64,000 nt of DNA, taken from the NCBI GenBank assembly GCA_037039685.1, contig JAWNGF010000001.1, positions 744,001 through 808,000 on the forward strand, written 5' to 3'. A program made the position numbers and the translations under genes. The notes below the pieces were generated by a model. That model searched no databases. It was not told the origin of the DNA and saw only the letters and a program-made list of their open reading frames with translations. Position 1 is the stretch's first letter. Each line of letters begins with the position of its first letter. The DNA comes from Ceratobasidium sp. AG-K (Eukaryota > Basidiomycota > Agaricomycetes > Cantharellales > Ceratobasidiaceae). Below are positions 23,070-33,388 of the stretch, piece after piece.

Positions 23070-23111
23070 TTACTCCCCCCTAAGAGTCCGTCTAGGGGAC
23101 CTGGATGGGCT

Positions 23112-23876
23112 CTACTGGATCTCGCAATCCTTGCTTTTTGCAAGCAAGTGTTCTTCCAGCCCCTTGTCCTCATCAAAGGTTAAATCAATGGGATTGAACA
23201 CAGTGTTACCTGGTTCGTCTGAGAACTTCTCCCACTCTTCCCACGTCTCCTCCTTTGTCCAGTCGGCCTTGGACCAGTCCAAAACCCTCTTCTGGGCATC
23301 CACAAACTCCTCATTCCATTGTCGCACATCCGGCTCCGTCTCCTTCCATGCCGACACGTCTGCCTCCTCCCATTTCCACCAGTTTGGTGCCCATTCAAAC
23401 TTCTCCTTCTGGTACCTTCCCCTCTCCATCTTCCGGTCGCTCAGATCCCTCTCGTAGTTGGCATCCCAGGCGTCGTTCCACCTAGGTCGGAGCGTTGGTT
23501 GTCTCCCATTGTATCCTGGCACCCACTCGCTCGAGTATGCCCCTTCTTGTCCCCATTCAACAACTCCGAGCATATGGGTGGAGAGGAGGACAACCTCCGA
23601 GACCTGGAACGCGGTGCATCCCCGACAAACGTAGATGTCCTTTTGTAGGAGCTGCATGCGTGTCGGCCATTTCTTTCCAACCCACTGGAATTCTCCCAGG
23701 TCTGAGTGCAATATGGTGTCCGACGCCCTAAAGTGCATTCTGCCAGAGCTTTGCTGCGCCCTTTTGAAGACGTAGAGGGCAGCTCCAGCGTCGAGGATCC
23801 TTGCTGTGGCAAAGGCAGGTCCTTCCAGGACACAGGTGAGGTTGTTGGAGATGATGGCACGGGTAACGGCAGGCAT
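23112..23876 (-). CDS. E1 ORF3, tryptophan-rich protein of unknown function between pol and 3' LTR
   Basis: 254 codons starting MPAVTR and ending KDCEIQ, in the env position of the element. It stays fully open although E1 gag and pol are broken. It aligns without gaps to E2 ORF3, with most residues identical. The N-terminal half has GPAFATARILDAGAALYVFKR and a C-x2-C in VCRGC; the middle is rich in Trp and charged residues (WAPNWWKWEE, WEEWEKF). No signal peptide or membrane helix, so it does not resemble an envelope protein. The upstream in-frame codon that extends the ORF is TTG, so ATG 23,876 is the start. I do not recognise a family. Confidence 0.75.
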   Translation of the reverse strand: MPAVTRAIISNNLTCVLEGPAFATARILDAGAALYVFKRAQQSSGRMHFRASDTILHSDLGEFQWVGKKWPTRMQLLQKDIYVCRGCTAFQVSEVVLLSTHMLGVVEWGQEGAYSSEWVPGYNGRQPTLRPRWNDAWDANYERDLSDRKMERGRYQKEKFEWAPNWWKWEEADVSAWKETEPDVRQWNEEFVDAQKRVLDWSKADWTKEETWEEWEKFSDEPGNTVFNPIDLTFDEDKGLEEHLLAKSKDCEIQ

Positions 23877-26800
23877 GGCGGAGAGCAGAAAAGATTTAAA
23901 GCGTAGAGTTGGCAGTGTGTTTTGGAGTAGTTGCAAGCTTTGCAGATGTCACTTCTGACTGCACCCCCTCTGCCTTTTATCCTTCCTGGAATGTAGTTAG
24001 ATGGTGTGGGAGCTTTGGGGTGGTGACGTAGGAAGTCCTTGATGATCTTGGATAGATGTCCAAAATCTTCTGCCTTCTGTTCCGTGTCTTCTTTGTCTCC
24101 ATATCCCTTCCATCTGACCCTGTAAAAAAGACCGTCCTTTGTCTCCTTCCAGTCTAAGATTTTTTCTACTTCATATTCCTCTTCCCCTTCTTCAGTAATG
24201 ATTGGCGGTGGTCGGGGTTGGTTTTGCTTGAACTCTGTGTCTTCTATGTAAGGGCTGAGCAAGTCAATGTGGAAAACAGGGTGTACCCTCATTGTTGCTG
24301 GCAGAGTGAGCTCATAAGCATGTGATCCTATCTTTTGTTTCACAACAAATGGTCCATGCTTCTTGTTATCCAGTTTCTTTGAGGGTCTTTTTGTTTGGAT
24401 GTTTCTCCCCAACAGCCATACTAGATCTCCTTCCTGGTACTTGTTTTTTGGTTCTTCCTCCGGGAGCCTTTGGTTTTCCATTGATGCGATTGCTTCATCA
24501 TGGATGCTACGCCATTTTTCTGTAATGGTGTTTGCTTCAGGAACTGTTGTTTCTTCTGATGAGATGTTCCACAGTGGTTCCCTGCGTAGACTATTGCAAA
24601 AGGGGAAGTACCCGTTACACGGTGCTTCTGCAGGTTATAACTGAATTCTGCAATAGGTAACAAGTCTGCCCAATCATCTTGCCAGTAGTTGACAAAGGAT
24701 TGCAGCCAGCCTTCCATCCATTGGTTGATTCTCTCTGTTACTCCATCTGTCTGGGGGTGGTAGGCAGTGCTGAAACTTGGGCTAGTTCCAATTCTCTTGT
24801 AGATGGCCCTCATAAGTTTGGAATTGAAAGTAGTCCCTTGGTCTGAGATTGTGCTTTTTGGAAAGCCATGTAGTTTCCAAACATTTGTGACAAAAAGATT
24901 TGCCAGCTCGCTTGCCATGTGAGATTCCTTGCAGGGTATGAAATGTGCCATTCTTGAGAATCGGTCCACCACTACCATGATGCTGTCTGACCCTCTGGAC
25001 TTTGGCAATTTTACTACAAAGTCAAATGCTATGTCTTCCCAGGGACCTTTTGGAATTTCTAGAGGTTTGATTGGTACTATTGACTTTGATCCCCTTGTTT
25101 GTTGGCAGATCTTGCAGGATTCCATGTATCTGTTTACACTCTGTTTCATCCCTGGCCAAAAGTATCTTCTAGCTATTAGTTCCAACGTCCTGGCTTGTCC
25201 CTGATGCCCTGCAATCCTTGAGTTGTGGTGTAGTTGCATGATGGACAATCTGGCTTCCTTATCCTCCGGGACGTAAATTTTCCCTTTGTACCATATTAGT
25301 CCCTCCTTGAAGTCGTAATCCTTTGCGCTATGTTGCAGGGTTCTTGGTAACATTTCTCTTGATTCGCAGATTTCCTTGATTTTTGCCAGTCCTTCATCAG
25401 TTTCTTGTGCTTCCTTGATAGTTGCCATAATGTCTGTTTCCATCTGCCCCATAAATCCTTTAAATTTTTCAGTGGATATCATAATTTGTTCTGGTGTGGG
25501 AATATCCTCGTGGTTGGATCTTCTTGACAACAGGTCCGGTTTAGACAAAAGAATTCCAGGACAGTATATGATATCAAAGTTGTAGGAAGCCAGTAGTTGA
25601 TGCCATCTTGCATGTCGACGGTTGAACGTTCTTGCTTCCTTCCAGAACTGTAGGTTCCTGTGATTGGTGTAGATAGTGATTGGATCCTTTGTTCCCTCAA
25701 GGTATAACCTCCAATGTGTCAATGATTCTATGATTGCCATAAGTTCCTTGTCATGGATGTCGTAGTTGAGCTGGGCCTCATTGAAGGATTTCGACAGGAA
25801 CGCTATAGGGTGTAGGTATCCATTGTCTTGCCTTTGAGATAGAATTGCCCCCATTGCTACTCCGCTTGTGTCCGTTTCCAAAAAAAAAGGTTTCTCAGGG
25901 TCAGGATGGTGTAGTGTGGGCTCCTTGCTAATTTCTGCTTTCAGGGCATCGAAAGCCTCCTGTTGATCCTTTTCCCATTCCCATTTGTTATCCTTTCTTG
26001 TCAGGGTTGTCAAAGGTTTTGCTAGACGGCTAAAATTTGGCACAAATCTTTGGTAGAAGTTTGCGAATCCTAGGAACGCCTGAACCTGCTTGACCGTTTT
26101 TGGTTCCTTCCATTCCTTTATTGCTTTGACCTTCTCTTCCTCCATTGAGATGCCAGAATCACTGATTCCAAGTCCAGTATATGTAAGTTTGGTGACAAAG
26201 AATTCGCATTTCGGGAGCTTTGCAAATAGGTTTTCATCCAGTAAGATCTTCAGCACCTTCCTGACATCTATGGTATGTTGGCTTCTGTTTTTAGAGAAGA
26301 CTAGGATGTTGTCAATGTATACTATGACACATATGTTGATAAGGTCGTGGAAGATGTGGTTCATGTATCTTTGGAATATGGCGGGTGCATTTTTTAGTCC
26401 AAATGGCATGACAATGTATTCAAACAGGCCTTCCTTGGTTCTGAAGGCTGTCTTCCATTCGTCCCCTTCCCTAATTCTGATATTATTGAACCCCATGTGC
26501 AGATCAATTTTGGAGAAAATTTTTGCATCCTTGATTTTATCCAGAAGGTCTTCCATTAAGGGCATTGGGAACCTGTCGTCTGTTGTAATGGCATTCACTC
26601 CTCTGAGGTCTTGAACAAGCTGTAATTGTCTCACTGCTTCTGGATTCTTTGGATTGATAGGTTTCTTGACAAAGAAACAAGGTGATGCAATGGGGGATTT
26701 GCTGGGTCGGATTTTCCCAGCGGCAATTTCCTCATCCAGGTATTCCCTTAATGCAATTGACTCGGCTGGTGAGAGCAGGCTAGGTCTGGCTGGTTTAGGG

Positions 26801-27380
26801 AGTTCAGCCCCTTCCTTGAAGTCAATGGCACAGTCGTATGGGCGATGATCCGGAATTCTCTTGAACTTTTCCTCGCTAAACATGTGGCAAATTCCTTGAA
26901 TTCCTCTGGTAGGTTGTCTATTGAGGCTGTTCTTGCCTGTATGGGTTCAGGTCGCCATGATATGTGCCTCGTTTTCCAATTAATATTGGGGTTTGCTTCT
27001 TCTAACCATTCAAGTCCTAAAATGAGCTTGGTTTCTCCAATAGGCATAGTGAAAAAGATTTGTTTGAAGGTTTTTCCTTCTACATTCAGTACAAGTTTGC
27101 CTTTGAAGCGTATTTGGTGAGAGAATTCTTTTCCCTGGATACCAATTACTTTTTGTGGAGAGGGAAGCTCAATGAGAGGAATGTTGTTGGAGCAGGCCCA
27201 GGAGATGTCCATAAAGTTCTTAGAAGCTCCTGAATCAATGAGAGTAGGGACTGGTTCTGTGATTCCGGCGATGTTTGTGTAAACAATGGTTGATTTGTTT
27301 GTTGCTCTAAAGTACATTGTTTCCATTGCCGGTTCTTTGGTCTCTCCACACACAGTTAGAGGGAGACCCCTTCTTTTCCC
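23441..27380 (-). pseudogene. E1 pol (protease, RT, RNase H, integrase, chromodomain), frameshifted
   Basis: Enters in the -1 frame at the GGGAAAA site (27,374-27,380). Domains: protease with LIDSGASKNF; RT, in which the YIDD box (26,308-26,319) has become YIDN; RNase H, in which YTDH has become YTNH near 25,664; integrase with a zinc-finger H/H/C/C region and core; and a chromodomain. Frameshifts relative to E2 occur near 26,880 (before FSEEKFKRIPD) and near 24,575 (after FAIVY). The loss of catalytic Asp by G-to-A change plus the frameshifts make it non-functional. Confidence 0.92.
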
Positions 27381-28620
27381 AAATCTTCTATTATTGTGGC
27401 TTCCCTCCCTTTTATGCTGGGTTCAGTTGTTATCCACTCTTTGGATGAGCATTTGAGCGAACGGTGACCTTCTTGACCGCACTTCAGACATTGGTTTGAT
27501 GCTATTCTTGCCTTGTATACTTTGTCCGGAAGCTGCTTTGTAGAGGTTTGCCCAGTAGTGGTTGATTGGGGTGTTTTCTTCCTGGTGGATGCCTTGATCT
27601 GTTGCAATTTCTGGTCAATGGAGATTGCAAGAGTGATCCATTGGTTAAGGTTAAGGTGCCTTTCAGTTCCATCCTCGTTGATAAGGGAAAGTTCAAATCG
27701 TGCCAATTCTGTTTTGATTTCCAGCTTGAGTCCTTCCTTGAATTGGTTGATAAGGGCTTCTTCTCCCCAGTTGACGTCGATCATGTGGAAGCGGAATTCC
27801 GCTGCATAATTTGCTACTGAGTTGACTTGTTTGCTTTTTCGGATATTGGCTTCCGCCTTAGCCTTCATGTTAGGGTTGCTAAATTGTTCCATGAAGTGCG
27901 ATTTGAATGTTTCCCATGACATTAGGTTTGGATCAGGTACTCCATTGTTCATGGATTGGAGTAGCACTTGTGCCCAATGTGTGGCGGATCTGTTATCCGA
28001 TTTGAAATTGGCTAGTGCTTCTCTAATTCGTTCTTGTCCTGAGCTGTATTGGTTGCCCAACCTGACGAAGTAGCTCTCCATTTGGGTGATGAACATTTCT
28101 GCTCCTTCTCCTTTCTTCCCGTCAGAAGCCTCTGTTCTAGTTACTTTTGGACGCCTGTTTTCCCTTCTGTTGTCAGGGTTTTCAGAAAGCCAACATAGCC
28201 TTTGTTCCAATTTGTTGAGCCTGGTAGACTCTGCTTCGGGGTGGGGAGGTGATACGGCATGTAGGGATGCTTCATCCATCTGTTCACGCATGTTGTTGAT
28301 TGCCTCTTGCATGGTGTTAATTTGTCTGATTGCAATCCTTCCGTCTCCCCTTAGTCCTTCTAGTCCTTGGGTGATTGCTTCATTCCAGGCTAACTGTGCC
28401 TGCCTCGTGGTGTTAAGGTCTTCCTGTACATTGTTTACCAGTCCTTGTGTGTTTGTAACTTCGTTTCTTAGGCAGGTTACGTCTTGCCCGACCAGGAAGC
28501 TGTTATGTTCACTGTTTTGTGCAGCAGTAAGGATATCTGTCAAGGTTCCTTGTAGGTTGTTGAGGGAATCGTTGAATATTTGTTGGTTGTTGGCCAGCAC
28601 TTGAGTAGATTGTTCTAGCC
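27356..28620 (-). pseudogene. E1 gag, C-terminal part
   Basis: Continues the gag that begins at 36,573, after the E2 insertion. It contains the capsid-like region (GAEMFITQMESYFVRLG) and the CCHC knuckle CLKCGQEGHRSLKC, and ends at TAA 27,356-27,358. An ORF finder extends it artificially into the E2 LTR at 28,621 and beyond. TAGCC at 28,616-28,620 is the left target duplication of E2. Confidence 0.9.
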
Positions 28621-29076
28621 TGTCGTAAGCTTCTTCTTGGTGGCTATGAGACAAGCCGCGATGGAGAGTGGACGGCACTAAGACCTAAGCAACCTCTTGA
28701 ACCGCAACACACTTAAGTGTCTGTAGGCTCTTAAGGGTAGGGGTGGTTCGAAGTGTCACTCAAAGGGGATGTTTGACGAGACAAAACAAGCTGGGGTTAC
28801 CAGGCTTGTTGGTCCTCTATATATATCAAAGAAGTGGCCGAGTCATACAAGGCGCAGCCACATGAGTCATACAGTCTACCAGTCAGGAGTGTCCATGTGA
28901 GTCATGCTGTATGAACAGACATGACTCGTACAAAGCACAGCCGCGTTACACAATGTAACAGAATAACCACAAGAAGGTGGCAACGCGGCAAGCGGAAACA
29001 GAAACACAACACAAAAAGAAGGGAACAGGAGGGCAAGACAACAGGCGAGTCCGATGGAGTGAGCTGGCTCACGACA
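28621..29076 (-). repeat. E2 3' LTR
   Basis: 456 bp, TGTCGTGAGCC to GCTTACGACA in element orientation, with inverted TGTCGT/ACGACA ends. The internal neighbour on the minus strand is the purine tract AGGAGGGAGTAA (29,077-29,088), the expected plus-strand primer. Confidence 0.95.
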
Positions 29077-29117
29077 TTACTCCCTCCTATGAGTCCATTT
29101 GGGGAACTTGAATGGAC

Positions 29118-29882
29118 TTATTGCACCGCGCAGTCCTTTCCTTTCCTCAGCATGAACTCCTCAAGCCCTTCCTCTTCCTCCAAGGTCAGGTCGATGGGAT
29201 TGAACGCGGTGTTCCCTGGTTCGTCCGAGAACTTCTCCCATTCCTCCCACGTCTCCTCCTTTGTCCCATCAGCCTTGGACCAGTCCAAAACCCTTTCTTG
29301 CGCTTCCACAAACTCCTTGTCCCATTGTCGCACGTCTGGCTCCGTCTCCTTCCATGCTGACACGTCCACTTCCTCCCATTTCCACCAGTTTGGCGCCCAT
29401 TCGAACTTCTCCTTCTGGTACCTTCCCCTTTCTAGCTTCCAGTCACTCAGGTCCCTTTCATAGTTGGCGTCCCAGGCGTCGTTCCACCGAGGTCGCAGCG
29501 TTGGTTGCCTTCCATCGTAGCCTGGTACCCATTCACTCGAATATGCCCCTTCTTGCCCCCATTCCACAACTCCAAGCATGTGGGTGGATAGCAGGACCAC
29601 CTCTGACACTTGGAAGGCCGCACATCCTCGACAGACAAAGATGTCCTTTCTTGTGAGCTGCATTCTTGTCGGCCATTTTTTGCCGACCCACTGGAATTCG
29701 CCCAAGTCCGAGTGGAGAACGTCGTCCGACGCCCTAAAGTGCATTCTTCCTGAGCTTTGCTGGGACCTTTTGAAGACGTAGAGAGCGGCCCCAGCGTCAA
29801 GGATTCTTGCCGTAGCGAATGCTGGCCCGTCCAGGACACGGGTGAGGTTGTTGACGATGGTGGAGCGGGAGACAGCAGGCAT
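29118..29882 (-). CDS. E2 ORF3, tryptophan-rich protein of unknown function between pol and 3' LTR
   Basis: 254 codons, same length as E1 ORF3, starting MPAVSR and ending KDCAVQ. Its first 436 nt overlap the tail of the pol frame in another phase. In the overlap, ORF3 residues are about nine-tenths identical to E1 while the overlapping pol-tail residues are visibly less so, which implies selection on ORF3. Features: GPAFATARILDAGAALYVF, VCRGCAAF, LLSTHMLGVVEWGQEGAYSSEW, and an acidic, Trp-rich C-terminal half. Expression would need internal initiation, splicing or a subgenomic message; none is evident. Not env-like. A packaging or host-interaction role is only a guess. Confidence 0.8.
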   Translation of the reverse strand: MPAVSRSTIVNNLTRVLDGPAFATARILDAGAALYVFKRSQQSSGRMHFRASDDVLHSDLGEFQWVGKKWPTRMQLTRKDIFVCRGCAAFQVSEVVLLSTHMLGVVEWGQEGAYSSEWVPGYDGRQPTLRPRWNDAWDANYERDLSDWKLERGRYQKEKFEWAPNWWKWEEVDVSAWKETEPDVRQWDKEFVEAQERVLDWSKADGTKEETWEEWEKFSDEPGNTAFNPIDLTLEEEEGLEEFMLRKGKDCAVQ

Positions 29883-32800
29883 TGTGGGGAGCAAAAAAGA
29901 TTTAGCGAGTTGAGCGAGGGGTGAAGCTTGGAGTAGATGCAAGTTTTGCAGGTGACACTACTGGTTTCGCCGCCTCTGCCTTTTATCCTTCCTGGAGCGT
30001 AGTTAGATGGCGTGGGAGCCTCGGGGTGTCGGCGTAGAAGGTCCTTGATGATCTTTGAAAGGTGACCAAAATCTTCCGCCCTTTGTTCTGTGTCTTCTTC
30101 ACTTCCATAACCCTTCCATCTGACCCTGTAAAAGAGGCCGTCCTTTGTCTCCTTCCAGTCCAAGATCTTCTCTACTTCGTATTCTTCTTCTCCTTCCTCC
30201 GTTATGACCGGTGGTGGTCGGGGTTGGTTACGGCTGAATTCGGTGTCTCCCTTGTAAGGGCTGAGCAAATCGATGTGGAAAACAGGGTGCACCCTCATTG
30301 TCGCCGGCAGGTCAAGCTCATAAGCGTGTGATCCTATCTGTCGCTTCACAACAAATGGCCCGTGCTTTTTGTTGTCCAGTTTCTTTGATGGTCTTTTTGT
30401 TTGAATGTTCTTCCCGAGTAGCCATACTAGATCTCCTTCTTGGTACTTGCTCTTTGGCTCTTCTTCTGGGAGCTTTTGGGTTTCCATAGATGCAATTGCT
30501 TCGTTGTGGATTTTACGCCATTTTCCTGTGATGTTGTTTGCTTCTGGAACCGTTGATTCTTCCGCTGAGATGTTCCACAGTGGTTCCCTCCCGTAGACAA
30601 TTTCGAAAGGGGAATTACCTGTTACGCGATGCTTCTGTAGATTATAGCTGAACTCCGCAATCGGTAATAAGTCCGCCCAATCATCCTGCCGGTAGTTGAC
30701 GAACGATCGTAGCCAGCCTTCCATCCATTGATTGATTCTCTCCGTTATTCCATCTGTTTGGGGGTGGTAGGCCGTACTGAAACCTGGGCTGGTTCCAATT
30801 TTCTCGTAAATGGCTTTCATAAGTTTGGAATTGAAAGTAGTTCCTCGGTCTGAGATCGTGCTCTTTGGGAAACCGTGTAGTTTCCAAACATTTGTGATGA
30901 AAAGATTTGCAAGGTCGCTTGCCGTGTGCGATTCTTTGCAGGGTATGAAATGCGCCATTCTTGAGAATCGGTCCACCACTACTAAGATGCTATCTGATCC
31001 TCTGGATTTTGGTAGCTTTACTACAAAGTCGAACGCTATGTCTTCCCACGGTCCTTTTGGAATTTCCAGCGGCTTGATCGGGACTATTGACTTCGATCCC
31101 TTTGTTCGTTGGCAGGTCTCGCAGGATTCCACATATCTGTTTATGCTCTGTTTCATTCCTGGCCAGAAGTATCTTCTTGATATGAGTTCCAGTGTTCTAG
31201 CCTGTCCTTGATGTCCTGCGATTTTTGAGTCGTGATGAGTTCGCATGATGGCCAATCTGGATTCTTTATCCTCTGGCACGTAGATCCTTCCCTTGAACCA
31301 TAATAGCCCCTCCTTGAAGTCATAATCCTTTGCGCTGTGTTGTAGTGTTTTTGGTAACGATTCCTTCGATCTGCAGATTTCTTTGATTTGTGCCAATCCT
31401 TCATCTGTTTCCTGAGCCTCTTTGATAGTCTCTATGATGTTTGTGTCTACCTGTCCCATAAATCCTTTGAACCTTTTGACAGATATCATAACTTGTTCCG
31501 GCGTCGGGATATCCTCATGGTCTGGCCGTCTTGACAACAGGTCCGGTTTTGACGACAGGATGCCAGGGCGGTATATGATGTCAAAGTTATAGGAAGCGAG
31601 CAATTGGTGCCATCTTGCGTGTCGTCGGTTGAACGTTCTTGCTTCCTTCCAGAATTGTAGGTTTCTATGATCGGTGTAGATGGTGATTGGGTCCCTTGTT
31701 CCTTTGAGGTAAAGCCTCCAATGTGTTAAAGATTCTATGATAGCCATAAGTTCTTTATCGTGGACGTCGTAGTTGAGTTGAGCCTCGTTGAAAGATTTTG
31801 ACAGGAAAGCAATAGGGTGCAAGTAGCCATCATCTTGTCTTTGCGATAAGATTGCTCCCATTGCTACTCCACTTGCGTCTGTTTCCAGGAAAAACGGTTT
31901 GTCAGGGTTTGGATGTCGTAAAGTGGGTTCCTTGCTGATTTCTGTTTTTAGTGCCACAAATGCTTCCTGCTGATCGTTTCCCCATTCCCATTTGTTCTCT
32001 TTTCTTGTCAAGGTTGTCAGGGGTTTTGCTAATCGGCTGAAATTCGGTACAAATCTTCGGTAAAAATTTGCGAATCCCAGGAATGCCTGAACTTGCTTGA
32101 CCGTTCTTGGTTCCTTCCATTCCTTTATTGCCTTGACCTTTTCTTCCTCCATGGAGATGCCCGAATCGCTGATTCCAAGTCCAGTATATGTCAATTTGGT
32201 GACAAAGAATTCGCATTTCGGAAGTTTCGCAAAAAGATTTTCCTCCAGTAAGATCTTCAGTACTTTTCTGACATCCACGGCATGTTGGCTTCTGTCCTTA
32301 GAGAAGACTAGGATGTCGTCAATGTATACTATGACGCATACGTCGATAAGATCATGGAAAATGTGATTCATATATCTTTGGAAAATGGCGGGCGCGTTCT
32401 TTAGTCCGAAAGGCATGACGACGTATTCGAACAGTCCTTCTTTTGTTCTGAAAGCTGTCTTCCATTCATCGCCTTCCCTAATTCTGATATTGTTGAAACC
32501 CATGCGTAGATCGATCTTGGAGAAAATCTTTGCGTCCTTGATTTTATCCAGGAGGTCTTCCATTAGGGGCATTGGGAATCTGTCATCCTTTGTAATGGCG
32601 TTTACTCCTCTGAGGTCTTGAACAAGTCGTAGCTGGCGAACCGCTCCTGGATTTTTTGGATCGACCGGTTTTTTCACAAAGAAACAAGGTGATGCAATGG
32701 GTGATTTGCTTGGTCGGATCTTTCCCGCTGCGATTTCTTCATCCAGGTATTCTCTTAATGCAATAGATTCTGCTGGAGAGAGTGGGATTGGTCTGGCCAG

Positions 32801-33388
32801 TTTTGGAAGTTCAGCTCCTTCCTTGAAATCTATGGCGCAGTCGTAAGGTCGATGATCTGGGATTCTTTTGAATTTCTCTTCACTGAAGACATTGGCAAAT
32901 TCCTTGAATTCTTCTGGTAGGTCGTCTATAGAGGCCGTTCTTGCTTGGATGGGTTCTGGCCGCCATGATATGTGCTTTGTTTTCCAATCGATGACCGGGT
33001 TTGCTTCTTCTAACCATTCCAGTCCTAGGATAAGTTTAGTTTCCCCAGTAGGCATAGCAAAGAAGATTTGTTTGAAGGTTCTTCCCTCCACGTCTAGTTC
33101 CAGTTTAGCTTTGAAACGTATTTGGTGAGAGAGTTCCTTCCCCTGGATACCGATTACTTTTCTCGGAGTGGAAAGTTCCATGAGTGGGATATTGTTGGAT
33201 CGAGCCCAAGAAATGTCCAAGAAGTTCCTTGATGCTCCAGAATCGATGAGGGTTGGGACTAGTTCTGTGATTCCGGCAACGTTTGCATAAACAATGGTTG
33301 ACTCATTTGTTGCTCTAAAGTACATTGTTTCCGTTGCCGGTTTTTTGGTCTCTCCACACACAGTTAGAGGGAGACCCCTTCTTTTCCC
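29447..33388 (-). CDS. E2 pol polyprotein (protease, RT, RNase H, integrase, chromodomain)
   Basis: Read from the GGGAAAA slippery site (33,382-33,388) in the -1 frame, without its own ATG. Order: retropepsin LIDSGASRNF near 33,240; reverse transcriptase with YIDD at 32,315-32,326; RNase H with ETDASGVAMG and IYTDHRNL (31,670); integrase with zinc region GHQGQARTLELISRRYFWPG and core residues in IAFDFV, SDRGTTF and ITERINQ; then a chromodomain (VEKILDWKETKDG ... RVRWKGYG) at about 30,000-30,170, ending RHPEAPTPSNY. The frame then runs on to 29,447 under ORF3; that tail is poorly conserved and probably not a selected protein. The chromodomain suggests targeting to marked chromatin. Confidence 0.93.
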   Translation of the reverse strand, partial: GKRRGLPLTVCGETKKPATETMYFRATNESTIVYANVAGITELVPTLIDSGASRNFLDISWARSNNIPLMELSTPRKVIGIQGKELSHQIRFKAKLELDVEGRTFKQIFFAMPTGETKLILGLEWLEEANPVIDWKTKHISWRPEPIQARTASIDDLPEEFKEFANVFSEEKFKRIPDHRPYDCAIDFKEGAELPKLARPIPLSPAESIALREYLDEEIAAGKIRPSKSPIASPCFFVKKPVDPKNPGAVRQLRLVQDLRGVNAITKDDRFPMPLMEDLLDKIKDAKIFSKIDLRMGFNNIRIREGDEWKTAFRTKEGLFEYVVMPFGLKNAPAIFQRYMNHIFHDLIDVCVIVYIDDILVFSKDRSQHAVDVRKVLKILLEENLFAKLPKCEFFVTKLTYTGLGISDSGISMEEEKVKAIKEWKEPRTVKQVQAFLGFANFYRRFVPNFSRLAKPLTTLTRKENKWEWGNDQQEAFVALKTEISKEPTLRHPNPDKPFFLETDASGVAMGAILSQRQDDGYLHPIAFLSKSFNEAQLNYDVHDKELMAIIESLTHWRLYLKGTRDPITIYTDHRNLQFWKEARTFNRRHARWHQLLASYNFDIIYRPGILSSKPDLLSRRPDHEDIPTPEQVMISVKRFKGFMGQVDTNIIETIKEAQETDEGLAQIKEICRSKESLPKTLQHSAKDYDFKEGLLWFKGRIYVPEDKESRLAIMRTHHDSKIAGHQGQARTLELISRRYFWPGMKQSINRYVESCETCQRTKGSKSIVPIKPLEIPKGPWEDIAFDFVVKLPKSRGSDSILVVVDRFSRMAHFIPCKESHTASDLANLFITNVWKLHGFPKSTISDRGTTFNSKLMKAIYEKIGTSPGFSTAYHPQTDGITERINQWMEGWLRSFVNYRQDDWADLLPIAEFSYNLQKHRVTGNSPFEIVYGREPLWNISAEESTVPEANNITGKWRKIHNEAIASMETQKLPEEEPKSKYQEGDLVWLLGKNIQTKRPSKKLDNKKHGPFVVKRQIGSHAYELDLPATMRVHPVFHIDLLSPYKGDTEFSRNQPRPPPVITEEGEEEYEVEKILDWKETKDGLFYRVRWKGYGSEEDTEQRAEDFGHLSKIIKDLLRRHPEAPTPSNYAPGRIKGRGGETSSVTCKTCIYSKLHPSLNSLNLFCSPQCLLSPAPPSSTTSPVSWTGQHSLRQESLTLGPLSTSSKGPSKAQEECTLGRRTTFSTRTWANSSGSAKNGRQECSSQERTSLSVEDVRPSKCQRWSCYPPTCLELWNGGKKGHIRVNGYQATMEGNQRCDLGGTTPGTPTMKGT
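33347..33388 (-). promoter_or_regulatory. E2 gag-pol -1 ribosomal frameshift signal
   Basis: In the gag frame the codons read G GGA AAA, a textbook X XXY YYZ heptamer (33,382-33,388). After a 5-nt spacer (GAAGG) comes GGTCTCC, which can pair with GGAGAGACC about 11 nt further on (one bulged A), giving a stem of about 8 bp whose loop contains the gag stop. Pol is in the -1 frame, as required. The same heptamer, spacer and stem are in E1 at 27,339-27,380. Confidence 0.82.

Noticed and set aside
26090..26614. Long plus-strand ORFs across the gypsy pol and gag regions (for example 28,086-28,604, 32,097-32,621)
   Set aside because: Antisense shadows of pol and gag codons, repeated at the homologous places in E1 and E2.
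28621..28678. E1 gag frame extended to MPSTLHRG
   Set aside because: These codons lie in the E2 LTR; the frame crosses the insertion point by chance.
29447..29880. C-terminal pol extension beyond the chromodomain as a real protein part
   Set aside because: It overlaps ORF3, is less conserved between E1 and E2 than ORF3 and has no domain; treated as fortuitous open frame.
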